Below, one piece after another: positions 1 through 7,878 of a stretch of DNA of 15,422 nucleotides. This stretch comes from Methylovorus sp035565335 (GTDB lineage Bacteria > Pseudomonadota > Gammaproteobacteria > Burkholderiales > Methylophilaceae). The translations under genes were made by a program, and so were the position numbers. The notes beneath the pieces were generated by a model. It was not told the origin of the DNA. It worked only from the letters and a program-made list of their open reading frames with translations, and did no database searches. The stretch's first letter is position 1; each line of letters begins with the position of its first letter. The stretch spans positions 1 through 15,422 of the forward strand of contig DATMSO010000022.1 in NCBI GenBank assembly GCA_035565335.1, in the 5' to 3' direction.

Positions 1-1
1 G

Positions 2-529
2 ATAGGCATCCCAATATATTCAGACGCCCCAGCCGGGCATGACTATATTGTTCAAGCAAAAGGTGCTTTTGATGAGACTATTCTTGGAATATTGAACTTA
101 AAAAAATATAACCAAAAAGTTGAGATTCGAGTAGTAATTCACAATCAGTCTGTTAGCAGATTAAAGCAGTTATGCGAGTTTATTGTAAAGAATCTTTTAT
201 TTGTGGATCATGTAGCTTTAATGGGCCTTGAAATGACAGGATTTACACGCGCCAACCTCGATCAGCTGTGGATTGATCCATACGACTATAAAGACACCCT
301 AAGCGAAGCAGTGCAATTACTTACCAGATATGGAATGAATGTCTCTATCTACAACCACCAGCTCTGCCTAGTAAATCAAGATGTCTTGCCTAATTACAAA
401 AAATCAATTAGTGATTGGAAAAATGAATATGTTGAAGAGTGCGAAAATTGCTCTAGGACCAGTGAGTGTGGAGGACTTTTTTCTTCAGGCGCACAATATG
501 GATATAGCAGTCATCTAAACCCCTTTTAG
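2..529 (+). CDS. hxsC: His-Xaa-Ser system radical SAM maturase HxsC, C-terminal part (5' end outside window)
   Basis: The reading frame is open from base 2, so the gene enters from the left edge; about 175 codons are visible and end at TAG 527-529. A TTG at 92 could be taken for a start, but the protein upstream of it (IGIPIYSD, then HDYIVQAKGAFDETILGILNL) continues the same family, so it is internal. Segments recalled from the HxsC family are VEIRVVIH, NLLFVDHVALMGLEMTGF, the NVSIYNHQLC block and SISDWKNEY. Three cysteines near the end (codons at 440, 449 and 467; pattern C-x2-C-x5-C-GG) probably bind an auxiliary Fe-S cluster. The CxxxCxxC radical-SAM core must lie upstream, off the window. 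HxsC works with a second radical-SAM protein, HxsB, on a His-Xaa-Ser repeat peptide whose product is unknown. The gene is AT-rich compared with everything to its right, which suggests acquired DNA. The family call is from memory of conserved blocks, not a search. Confidence 0.87.
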   Translation: MGIPIYSDAPAGHDYIVQAKGAFDETILGILNLKKYNQKVEIRVVIHNQSVSRLKQLCEFIVKNLLFVDHVALMGLEMTGFTRANLDQLWIDPYDYKDTLSEAVQLLTRYGMNVSIYNHQLCLVNQDVLPNYKKSISDWKNEYVEECENCSRTSECGGLFSSGAQYGYSSHLNPF

Positions 530-601
530 AATGACTACTTAAAGGGCTAGGCATTCAATTAAGTTTCAGAATTCCAATTCAACAATCGCTACTACCCAAA
601 C

Positions 602-1504
602 TCAACCCAGAGATAGATACTCTCCTCTCCCCGCCAACAACTTCTCCAACGCCTCAATCCGATGCCGATGCGGCGTCGTAATCGCGTAAAACCGCTCTTG
701 CAACGCCGCTGAGTGCCCGACCGTCACCAGCGCGCCTGTGCGCAATTCATCCTGCACCACCACTTCCGGCAATAAGGTCAGCCATCCGCTATCGCGGGCG
801 ATCAGGCGTAGCATGGCCATGTCATCCACCTCGGCACGTACGCGCGGGGCTACGCCTACGGTGGCGCATAGCGCATCAAACTGCGCGCGCAAGGCGTGGC
901 GCGGGCCGGGGAGTGCGATGTCCACGCCATCCAAGTCTTCCGGAATGCGCAGACTTTGCGATGCCCAGTGGCTGGCGGGGCCGACGAGGGAGATGGATTG
1001 GCTGCCGAGGAAGAGGCAGTGCATCGGGCGGTCCGGGTCGGCGGGCACGGTTTCGTTGCTCAACACCACATCGAGCTGGTGCTGCACCAGGCGGGTGACC
1101 AGGTCATTGAGCAGGCCGGATTCCAGGGTGAGTACCACGTCGGGGTCGGTGAGTAGCGGGCGTATCCAGTTTTCCTGATAGTTGCGCGACAGAGTGCCCA
1201 CGCTGCCCACGCGCAGGCGGGTTAAGCCGGCAGAGCGGCCTTGCAGGCGGCCCAGCATTTCTTCGCCCAGGCCAAAGATGTTATCGGCATAAGCCAGCAC
1301 CAGTTGCCCGGTGTCGGTGAGGATAAGTTGGCGCCCTTTGCGGGTGAAGAGATCATCGCCAAAGCGCTCTTCCAGCTGGCGTATCTGCGCGGATACGGCG
1401 GATTGCGAGGTGTGCAGTTCTTCCGCGGCGCGGGTGAGATGTCCGAGCTTGGCTACCCGCCAGAAGTATAAGAGATGATGAAAATTGAGTTGATCTAGCC
1501 GCAT
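602..1504 (-). CDS. LysR-family transcriptional regulator, NhaR-like, divergent from dabBA
   Basis: This is a 300-residue protein of normal LysR length. It starts at an ATG (complement of 1502-1504) with the N-terminal block LNFHHLLYFWRVAK. A winged helix-turn-helix covers about residues 16-60 (AAEELHTSQSAVSAQIRQLE, then LFTRKGR). The rest is the periplasmic-binding-protein-like effector domain. The opening resembles NhaR of enteric bacteria more than CbbR. The gene is divergent from dabB across about 97 bases, the usual arrangement for a LysR regulator and its target, and LysR genes are known to accompany DIC-accumulation operons. Control of dabBA, possibly by a carbon-limitation or pH signal, is inference. 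It is convergent with hxsC, 72 bases away, with no clear terminator between them. Confidence 0.88.
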   Translation of the reverse strand: MRLDQLNFHHLLYFWRVAKLGHLTRAAEELHTSQSAVSAQIRQLEERFGDDLFTRKGRQLILTDTGQLVLAYADNIFGLGEEMLGRLQGRSAGLTRLRVGSVGTLSRNYQENWIRPLLTDPDVVLTLESGLLNDLVTRLVQHQLDVVLSNETVPADPDRPMHCLFLGSQSISLVGPASHWASQSLRIPEDLDGVDIALPGPRHALRAQFDALCATVGVAPRVRAEVDDMAMLRLIARDSGWLTLLPEVVVQDELRTGALVTVGHSAALQERFYAITTPHRHRIEALEKLLAGRGEYLSLG

Positions 1505-1601
1505 TGTTCTACTTTTGATATTAAATCGTTCGAATCAATGTATTTAACAGAATGAAGTCTGTCAAGCATCATACGCCCAATCAAAATTTAAGGTGTATGC
1601 A
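1505..1601. promoter_or_regulatory. Divergent promoter/operator region between the LysR gene and dabB
   Basis: This AT-rich region separates the two divergent start codons. Two overlapping imperfect dyads are visible: TTGAT (1515-1519) with ATCAA (1534-1538), and TTAAAT (1521-1526) with ATTTAA (1542-1547), around a central TTCGAA. Spacing like this fits LysR-type T-N11-A operator boxes. AAGGT at 1590-1594 lies 7 bases before ATG 1602 and is the ribosome binding site for dabB. No convincing -35/-10 pair could be fixed by eye. Confidence 0.45.
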
Positions 1602-3134
1602 ATGAGCTTCTTACCGTTGGTATACAAAATCAGTGCCCTGGCGCCGCTGGTGTTAATGGCGGCGGTGGCACTGCTGGCCACCCTGGGGCGGTTTTCCACC
1701 GCTAGCTTGTGGCAGATATTGCGCGTGGGTTCGTTTGCCGCGCTCGCCATGGCGGTGCTGGCAGTATTTACCAGCAGCCAGGGCGCGCTGTGGCCGGGCG
1801 TGGTGCAGGCTTCGGCCCTGAGCATGGTCACCGCCACTCTGGTGCAACTGCTGGGCACGGTGATTGGTGGTTTCTCCAGCCGTTATCTGCAGGGTGAGGC
1901 GGGGCAGCCACGCTATATCGCCGCCCTTGCCGCAGTGCTGGCGGCAGTGCATCTCCTAGTGCTGGCGGATCACTGGCTGGTGCTGATTGGCGCCTGGGCC
2001 TTTGTTGGCGTGGCGCTGCAATATCTGCTTTGCTTTTATGCCGACCGCCCCTTTGCCCTGTTGGCTGCGCATAAAAAGCGCATTGCGGATCGGCTGGCTG
2101 ATGTTTTGTTGATCATCGCCGCTGCGCTGGCCTGGCTGGAGGTGGGCAGTGGCTCGCTCTCTGCACTGCGCGAGCATGTGTTGCAGCAGGGCATTTCCCC
2201 GACCTTGCAGATCAGCGCGGTGACGCTGGTGCTCGCCGTTATATTGCGTACGGCCTTGTTGCCGGTGCATGGCTGGCTGATTCAGGTGATGGAAGCGCCC
2301 ACGCCGGTCTCGGCGCTGCTGCACGCAGGCGTGGTGAATCTGGGCGGCTTTGTGCTAATTCAGTTCGCGCCCCTGCTGGAGCAGGCAACCCCGGCGCGCA
2401 TGCTGTTATTGATCGTCGGCCTTGCCACTGCCGTGCTGGCGGGTATGGTCATGCTCACCCGCGTCAGCATCAAGGTGCGCCTGGCCTGGTCTACCGTCGC
2501 GCAGATGGGGTTTTTGCTGATGGAATGCGCGCTGGGCCTTTATACGCTGGCGGCGCTGCATTTGCTCGGGCATTCCCTTTATAAAGCACATGCTTTTCTC
2601 TCGGCATCCAGCGTGGTGCGCGAGACGCGGCTGCACGCCTTGCATGGCACCACCACACCCAGCGCCACCAGCCTGGTGTGGGCACCGCTCGTGACCATTG
2701 CCACGCTGCTGCTGGCCACGGGCTGGTTAAGCCATGGCGCCTGGCCCTGGTGGTGGAGTGTGGTGCTCGGGCTGGCCTGGGCGCCCTTGCTCTGGCTGCC
2801 CGCCGGCAGTGCTTTCCGCATGGGCCAGCTGTTGATGGGCTTGCTGATGGTGCTGGGCCTAGCGGTGGCCGCGATTGCCGCGCATGCCCTGCCCTTGGCG
2901 CTGCACAATGCGCCGCATACATTGCTAGGGCTGATCGCGCTCGCAGGCATGACGGCGCTTTATCTCTGCCAGGCCATCTTGCAACGCTGGCCGGAGAAGC
3001 TGGCCCGCTGGCGCCGCTGGAGTTACGCCGGTTTTTATGTCGATGAAGCTTACACGCGGCTGGCATTGCAGCTCTGGCCCACGCGCTGGACGCCGCAAGC
3101 AGGTACCACAATCACCTCAGGAGACCGTTCATGA
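1602..3134 (+). CDS. dabB: DabB: NuoL-like membrane subunit of the DIC-accumulation (DAB) complex
   Basis: This 510-residue, strongly hydrophobic protein has about a dozen membrane segments and belongs to the proton-translocating NuoL/MrpA-type antiporter family (PF00361). The signature stretch is about residues 207-250: LRTALLPVHGWLIQ, then EAPTPVSALLHAG at 231-243. The later block GHSLYKAHAFLSASS (about 323-337) carries the membrane lysine and histidine typical of the ion path. With no other complex I genes here and DabA directly downstream, it is the membrane half of a DAB pump, which couples ion flow to bicarbonate formation from CO2. A GTG at 1593 is in frame, but ATG 1602 is preferred because AAGGT (1590-1594) is correctly spaced for it. 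The stop overlaps the dabA start by four bases (ATGA, 3131-3134), so translation is probably coupled. Confidence 0.9.
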   Translation: MSFLPLVYKISALAPLVLMAAVALLATLGRFSTASLWQILRVGSFAALAMAVLAVFTSSQGALWPGVVQASALSMVTATLVQLLGTVIGGFSSRYLQGEAGQPRYIAALAAVLAAVHLLVLADHWLVLIGAWAFVGVALQYLLCFYADRPFALLAAHKKRIADRLADVLLIIAAALAWLEVGSGSLSALREHVLQQGISPTLQISAVTLVLAVILRTALLPVHGWLIQVMEAPTPVSALLHAGVVNLGGFVLIQFAPLLEQATPARMLLLIVGLATAVLAGMVMLTRVSIKVRLAWSTVAQMGFLLMECALGLYTLAALHLLGHSLYKAHAFLSASSVVRETRLHALHGTTTPSATSLVWAPLVTIATLLLATGWLSHGAWPWWWSVVLGLAWAPLLWLPAGSAFRMGQLLMGLLMVLGLAVAAIAAHALPLALHNAPHTLLGLIALAGMTALYLCQAILQRWPEKLARWRRWSYAGFYVDEAYTRLALQLWPTRWTPQAGTTITSGDRS

Positions 3135-5686
3135 TGTCGCAAGCAAGCCCACAGGAAACTTCCATGAACACGACCGTTACCCCATCAAGCGCCGCTCCGG
3201 CTGAGGCGATGCAGGATATGCCACACACCCAGATCGCCCTGGCGTGTCATCAGGCATGCCAGGCGATTGCGCCGTCATGGCCGCTGGATCGCTCGATTGC
3301 GGTTAACCCGCACTGGTCGCGCATTGGCATGCCGGTGAGGCGCGTGGCGGCCCGCATGGCGGTGCTGGGCAATATTCAAGTGTTTCCGCCGCGTGCGATG
3401 CAACGCCAGGCATGGCGCGAAGGCCGCATCCGCCAACAGGACCTCACGCTGGCCTTGCAGCAAGTGCCCGCCGCCCAGGCAGCAGGCCTGAGCATCAGCG
3501 CGTGTGTAGAAGCGCTGGATGTGGATGTGCCGGTGCAACATCTGCCTCTGTTGATTGATGTGCTGGACAACGACCCGCATCGCTATACCCGTTTATCGTG
3601 GCGGCAAGCCATCACGCACCAGGTAAGCCAGACCTGCGCGGCGTATTTTGACGAGCATCAGGCGGATTGGCACCCGGACCGTAGCCAGGGCCTGTATGCC
3701 TTCTGGCGCGAGACCCTGCAGCATGACCATGGCATTGGCCTGCTGATGGGCTTGCCTCATATTGGTCGCGCCATTGACGCCCTGCCCGCCACCGCACAGG
3801 ATGCCGAGCGCTGGGTAATGGAACGGCTCGGGTTGCCGCAGGTAGTATGGGCGGATTATCTGGAATCCGTGCTGCTTACCGTTAATGGCTGGGCTTCCTG
3901 GTGCGCCTATCTGGGCTGGCAGGCCAAGCTCGAAGGCGGCGAGGATTCGCATCTGGGCGATCTGCTGGCGATACGCCTGGCCTGGGGGGCGCTGCTGCTG
4001 GAGTGCAAGGATGATACCGACCATGACCAGGCCTTCCTCTCCCTGCAACACGCATGGGCACACGCACCGCTGGTGTTGCAGGCTGCCGAGCAGGCCCTGC
4101 TGATCGATGAAGTCTGGCAGGTTGCGCTGGAGATCGGCTATCAGCGTGAACTCGCGCAGAAGCTGCTATCCGCTCCCACGCAAGCGCCACACGCTCTCGA
4201 AGTCCAAGCGGCGTTTTGTATCGACGTACGGAGCGAACCCCTGCGCCGTGCGCTTGAAGCCGCATCGCCCGGCATTCAGACTCTGGGCTTTGCCGGATTT
4301 TTTGGCCTGCCGGTGGCATATACGCCGCTGGCAACCCAGGCGCGGCGCCCGCAATTGCCCGGCCTGCTCGCGCCCGCCATGGAGGTGGCTGATCGCATTA
4401 TCAGTGCAGACGCCGCCAAGCGCGATGCCGACAACGCCTTGCAGCAACGCTCGGGCCGCCAGCGCCAATATCGCTTTGCGCTGGCTGATCAGTGGATGGC
4501 CGGTAGCCGCTGGCCCGGTGCCGCGTTTTCCTTCGTTGAAGCTGCGGGCCTGGGCTACCTCGGCAAGGTGGGCAAATGGCTGTGGCCCGGCCAGCAGGCC
4601 AGGCCGCGTGATGATCTGGCAGGCCTTTCCACACGCGATCAGGCTGTCTGCCGCCCGCAGTTGATGGGCGTAACGCTGGAAGCCAAGATCGACCTTGCCG
4701 CCCGGGTGTTGCAAGGCATGGGCCTGACCCGCGCACTGGCGCCGCTAGTCTTGCTGGTCGGGCATGGCAGCCAATCCGCCAATAATGCGCATGCCGCCGG
4801 GCTGGATTGCGGCGCGTGCTGCGGGCAAACCGGCGAGGTGAATGCCCGCGCCTTGGCGCAGTTGCTGAATGAGCCCGAGGTACGCCAAGGCCTGCAGGCA
4901 CAGGGGTTGGAGATTCAGGCATCCACGGTGTTTGTTGCCGCCCTGCATAACACCACCACCGATGAGATCGAGGGCTTTGATCTGGACTTGCTGCCTGCAG
5001 CCGCACGGGAAAGCTGGCAACGCCTGCAAGCCGTGTTTGCCCAGGCGGGTGACCAGGTGCGCCGCGAACGTGCGCCGCATTTGCAGCTGGATGCGCTCGC
5101 CTCGCAAGAAGCACTGCTGGGCCAGCTGCGCCGCCGGGCCAACGATGGCGCCCAGACCCGCCCCGAGTGGGGGCTGGCCGGCAATGCCGCTTTCATCATC
5201 GCGCCGCGCCACCGCAGCGCGGGCATTGCGCTGGATGGCCGCAGCTTTTTGCATGATTACGACGCCAGCCAGGATCAGGATGGCAGCGTGCTGGAACTGC
5301 TGATGACCGCCCCCATGCTGGTGACGCACTGGATCAACTGGCAATACCATGCTTCCACCTGCGACCCTCAGCGGCTGGGTAGCGGCAACAAGCTGCTGCA
5401 TAACGTGGTCGGCGGCACCATCGGTGTGTTCGAAGGCAATGGCGGCGATTTGCGCATCGGCCTCTCGCGTCAATCGCTGCACGATGGTGAGCGCTGGATA
5501 CATGAACCGCTACGGCTGACCGTGGTGATTGATGCGCCACCAGCGGCGATTGAAGCGGTGATTGCCAAGCACGCGGTTGTCCGCCAACTGCTGGAGCATG
5601 ACTGGCTGCATCTGTGGCATTTCGGGCCGACACAGCTGACGCGCTATAACCATGGCAGCTGGTCCGAGGTCGGGCTGCAAGCCTGA
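3131..5686 (+). CDS. dabA: DabA: DUF2309 zinc protein, carbonic anhydrase-like subunit of the DAB complex
   Basis: This 851-residue soluble protein is of the DUF2309/UPF0753 family (PF10070). The candidate zinc and catalytic ligands are all present: C363 and D365 in AFCIDVRSEP, H545 in LVGHGSQS, and C560 in GLDCGACCGQ. The H-to-C spacing of 15 matches that known for characterised DabA (C351, D353, H524, C539 in Halothiobacillus), so the protein should be active. DabA with DabB is thought to hydrate CO2 to bicarbonate in one direction, driven by the membrane ion gradient, and so accumulate inorganic carbon. The first start, ATG 3131, has AGGAGA at 3119-3124. A second ATG at 3164 also has a good site (AGGAAA), so the first 11 residues are uncertain. 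The stop overlaps the next gene's start by one base (TGATG). Confidence 0.92.
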   Translation: MMSQASPQETSMNTTVTPSSAAPAEAMQDMPHTQIALACHQACQAIAPSWPLDRSIAVNPHWSRIGMPVRRVAARMAVLGNIQVFPPRAMQRQAWREGRIRQQDLTLALQQVPAAQAAGLSISACVEALDVDVPVQHLPLLIDVLDNDPHRYTRLSWRQAITHQVSQTCAAYFDEHQADWHPDRSQGLYAFWRETLQHDHGIGLLMGLPHIGRAIDALPATAQDAERWVMERLGLPQVVWADYLESVLLTVNGWASWCAYLGWQAKLEGGEDSHLGDLLAIRLAWGALLLECKDDTDHDQAFLSLQHAWAHAPLVLQAAEQALLIDEVWQVALEIGYQRELAQKLLSAPTQAPHALEVQAAFCIDVRSEPLRRALEAASPGIQTLGFAGFFGLPVAYTPLATQARRPQLPGLLAPAMEVADRIISADAAKRDADNALQQRSGRQRQYRFALADQWMAGSRWPGAAFSFVEAAGLGYLGKVGKWLWPGQQARPRDDLAGLSTRDQAVCRPQLMGVTLEAKIDLAARVLQGMGLTRALAPLVLLVGHGSQSANNAHAAGLDCGACCGQTGEVNARALAQLLNEPEVRQGLQAQGLEIQASTVFVAALHNTTTDEIEGFDLDLLPAAARESWQRLQAVFAQAGDQVRRERAPHLQLDALASQEALLGQLRRRANDGAQTRPEWGLAGNAAFIIAPRHRSAGIALDGRSFLHDYDASQDQDGSVLELLMTAPMLVTHWINWQYHASTCDPQRLGSGNKLLHNVVGGTIGVFEGNGGDLRIGLSRQSLHDGERWIHEPLRLTVVIDAPPAAIEAVIAKHAVVRQLLEHDWLHLWHFGPTQLTRYNHGSWSEVGLQA

Positions 5687-6537
5687 TGGCGAGGCGATCG
5701 CGCTATGAGGGGTGCCGCGTTGCCCTGCTGACTCAGCACGGTAAGCAGGCGGTGATCGCCCCGCTGCTGGAACCGGCGCTGGGCTGCCATATCGAGCTGG
5801 TCACCGGCTTTGATACGGACCAGCTCGGCACGTTTACCCGCGAAACCCCGCGACCCGGCACGCAGCAAGAGGCCGCCAGGCGCAAGGCGCGTCAAGGCAT
5901 GCTGCTGGCGGGCGCATCGCTGGGCATTGCCAGCGAGGGAAGTTTCGCCGCCGATCCGTTTTCCGGCATGTTGCCCTGGAATGTGGAGCTGGTGACGTGG
6001 ATCGATGATGAACTGGGCATCGAAATCACCGGCATCGCCCAGGGTGCTGACAGGCGCGGGCATATTCTCAGCGGCAGCTGGCCTGACATCGCGGCCTTTG
6101 CCGAGCGGGAGGGCTTCCCAGCCCATTATCTGGTGTTGCGGCCTGACAACCAGGACGATCCCCGCATCCATAAATCGATACAGGATTGGGAGCGCCTGAG
6201 AACGTGCTTTGATGATTGTCTGGCCGCATCCACCAGCGGCCAGGTGTTTTTGGAGCGCGATCTGCGCGCCCACGCCAACCCTACCCGCATGCAGCGTATT
6301 GCCGAGGCAACGGCGGATCTGCTGCAGCGGCTGCAATCCGAATGTCCCGCCTGCGCAACGCCAGGCTTCTGGATCAACGAACGGCTGACCGGCCTGCCCT
6401 GCGCCATCTGCCGCTTGCCAACGGCGCTTGCTCACAGCGAGATATGGGCTTGCCTGCGCTGCGATCACAAAGCAACCCGCCCCCTGCCCGACCGCGTGGT
6501 AGCCGACCCGGCGCATTGTGCCTATTGCAACCCTTGA
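5686..6537 (+). CDS. DUF6671-like zinc-ribbon protein, third gene of the dab operon
   Basis: This 283-residue protein of unknown function matches what I recall of the DUF6671 family: RVALLTQHGK near the start, ELVTGFDTDQLGTFTR, then a GSFAADPFSGMLPWN block around residues 85-99. The C-terminal third carries four CxxC pairs (C220/C223, C239/C242, C256/C259, C278/C281), enough for two structural zinc sites of the zinc-ribbon kind. No signal peptide or membrane segment is seen, so it is probably cytoplasmic. The ATG overlaps the dabA stop (TGATG), giving a three-gene operon. It may help assemble or control the DabAB complex, for example in metal loading, but that is inference from position alone. 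The family name is from memory. Confidence 0.75.
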   Translation: MARRSRYEGCRVALLTQHGKQAVIAPLLEPALGCHIELVTGFDTDQLGTFTRETPRPGTQQEAARRKARQGMLLAGASLGIASEGSFAADPFSGMLPWNVELVTWIDDELGIEITGIAQGADRRGHILSGSWPDIAAFAEREGFPAHYLVLRPDNQDDPRIHKSIQDWERLRTCFDDCLAASTSGQVFLERDLRAHANPTRMQRIAEATADLLQRLQSECPACATPGFWINERLTGLPCAICRLPTALAHSEIWACLRCDHKATRPLPDRVVADPAHCAYCNP

Positions 6538-6658
6538 GGTACGACTTTTACGTGAATGGCGGGCCGTGCATATGCCGCCCATAATTGTCAGCCTCCCCTG
6601 CCGCTTAATGGATTAACCGTTAAAATTCCTGTACTTCTTCCCCTAAAAGCTCCCCATC

Positions 6659-6925
6659 ATGGCATTCATGCACGCACTGCGATTTCTGACCTTAGCCTGG
6701 CTGCTGGCCTTGCTGGCTGGCTGCAGCGGCGACACCTACGATAGCTATGTCTACCAAGACAAACTGGAGCTGGATGACCCGATCGCATTAGGCCAATTCA
6801 CTTCGCTGCAAGCCTGCCGCGAAGCTTCGCTCGCCAAACTGAAGACACTGGATGCCCAGACCAAGGGCGACTATGTATGCGGCAAGAATTGCCATGACCA
6901 TTCCTGCCAGTCAGCAGAAAAATAA
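6659..6925 (+). CDS. Small Cys-rich putative lipoprotein
   Basis: This 88-residue protein has a short hydrophobic signal sequence ending in a lipobox (LLAG-C, cysteine at residue 22), so it should be lipidated and sit in the envelope. The mature part has four more cysteines (53, 74, 78 and 83, the last three as C-x3-C-x4-C near the end), which could form two disulfides in the periplasm. No known domain is recognised. No good ribosome binding site precedes ATG 6659 or the alternative ATG 6668, so the exact start is uncertain. The stop codon TAA is followed at once by the ATG of the next gene, which makes co-translation likely. Confidence 0.7.
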   Translation: MAFMHALRFLTLAWLLALLAGCSGDTYDSYVYQDKLELDDPIALGQFTSLQACREASLAKLKTLDAQTKGDYVCGKNCHDHSCQSAEK

Positions 6926-7321
6926 ATGATCAGCTACCGCGAAAATCATCCACTGGACCCCGCTGATGTGGCGCGGGTGTTCAAGACTTCGGGGATTACG
7001 CGGCCGTATGATGATCTGGCGCGGATACAAGAGATGTTCAGCCATGCCAACCTGGTATTTTCCGCGTGGGATGGTGAAACACTTGTCGGCGTCAGCCGGG
7101 CGCTGACCGATTTCAGTTATTGCTGCTATTTGTCTGATCTGGCAGTGGACGCGCGCTATCAACGCCAGGGCATAGGCGAAGAACTGGTGCGGCTGACGCG
7201 GCAGAAAATCGGTGATCAGGTATCACTGATATTACTATCCGCCCCGGATGCCATGGACTATTACCCCGAGCTTGGGTTTACACTGGCGGACAATGCTTAT
7301 TTGATCCGACGTCGCGCCTGA
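6926..7321 (+). CDS. GNAT-family N-acetyltransferase
   Basis: This compact 131-residue protein has the GNAT fold. The beta4/motif A region CYLSDLAVDARYQRQGIG (about residues 67-84) contains the acetyl-CoA pyrophosphate loop Q-R-Q-G-I-G, and the end has the usual Y-x-x-x-GF element (DYYPELGFTL). It transfers an acetyl group from acetyl-CoA to an unknown amine substrate in the cytoplasm. It starts directly after the lipoprotein stop, with no gap, and its TGA overlaps the ATG of the nuclease gene by one base, so the three genes are one transcriptional unit. The substrate cannot be told from the sequence. Confidence 0.88.
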   Translation: MISYRENHPLDPADVARVFKTSGITRPYDDLARIQEMFSHANLVFSAWDGETLVGVSRALTDFSYCCYLSDLAVDARYQRQGIGEELVRLTRQKIGDQVSLILLSAPDAMDYYPELGFTLADNAYLIRRRA

Positions 7322-7878
7322 TGCTTTACTTACCCCGCTTAACTCGATTTATATTGCCCTGGCTTTGCTGCATGGCGTTGACCGCGCATGCTGATGTCAG
7401 CGGCAAGGTGGTCTATATCGCCGATGGCGATACGCTGACGATCAAGACCGTCGACAAGCTCACCTACAAGGTGCGGCTACAAGGCATCGATGCCCCGGAA
7501 AAAGCCCAGGCCTTCGGCAATAAGTCCAAGCAGGCGCTGGCAGAGTGTGCGCGTGGCAAAGAAGCGATGATAGAGAACCAGGAATCGGACCAATATGGCC
7601 GCCTGCTGGGCAAGGTGTGGGTGGATGGCAACGATTGCAATCTGCGCCAGCTCAAACTGGGCATGGCGTGGCATTACAAGCATTACGCGCGTGAGCAGAC
7701 CCAGGCCGACCGCTTGATTTATGCCGCCGCCGAGCAGACCGCCCGTGATGAAAAGCGCGGGCTGTGGGCCGATGCAAACCCGACCGCGCCCTGGGATTTT
7801 CGCCAGCAGGAAAATCTGCAAAAACCCCAGGATGCCTTAAAACAGCAATGGATGATGCATAACCATCGCTTCCGTTAG
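7321..7878 (+). CDS. Secreted thermonuclease (staphylococcal nuclease family)
   Basis: This 185-residue protein has an N-terminal signal peptide (hydrophobic to about residue 22, likely cut after AHA at 22-24), so it works in the periplasm or outside the cell. The SNase domain (PF00565) follows, with the expected active-site motifs: DGDTLT (35-40), VRLQGIDAPE with R52, D57 and E60, and DQYGRLLG with R94. These correspond to R35, D40, E43 and R87 of the staphylococcal enzyme, so a calcium-dependent phosphodiesterase cutting DNA and RNA is expected. The block LGMAWHYKHYA is typical of bacterial homologues. The start overlaps the preceding GNAT stop (TGATG). No strong terminator is visible after it. 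Confidence 0.9.
   Translation: MLYLPRLTRFILPWLCCMALTAHADVSGKVVYIADGDTLTIKTVDKLTYKVRLQGIDAPEKAQAFGNKSKQALAECARGKEAMIENQESDQYGRLLGKVWVDGNDCNLRQLKLGMAWHYKHYAREQTQADRLIYAAAEQTARDEKRGLWADANPTAPWDFRQQENLQKPQDALKQQWMMHNHRFR

Noticed and set aside
92..529. A complete short gene starting at TTG 92
   Set aside because: The upstream frame is open to the window edge and encodes more conserved HxsC sequence, so this is the end of a larger gene.
4401..5503. Long minus-strand frames inside dabA
   Set aside because: They overlap a confidently identified gene, lack ribosome sites, and arise from GC-rich third positions.
6555..6583. GGCGG/CCGCC hairpin as terminator of the dab operon
   Set aside because: The stem is only 5 bp with a long loop and no T-run, too weak to call.
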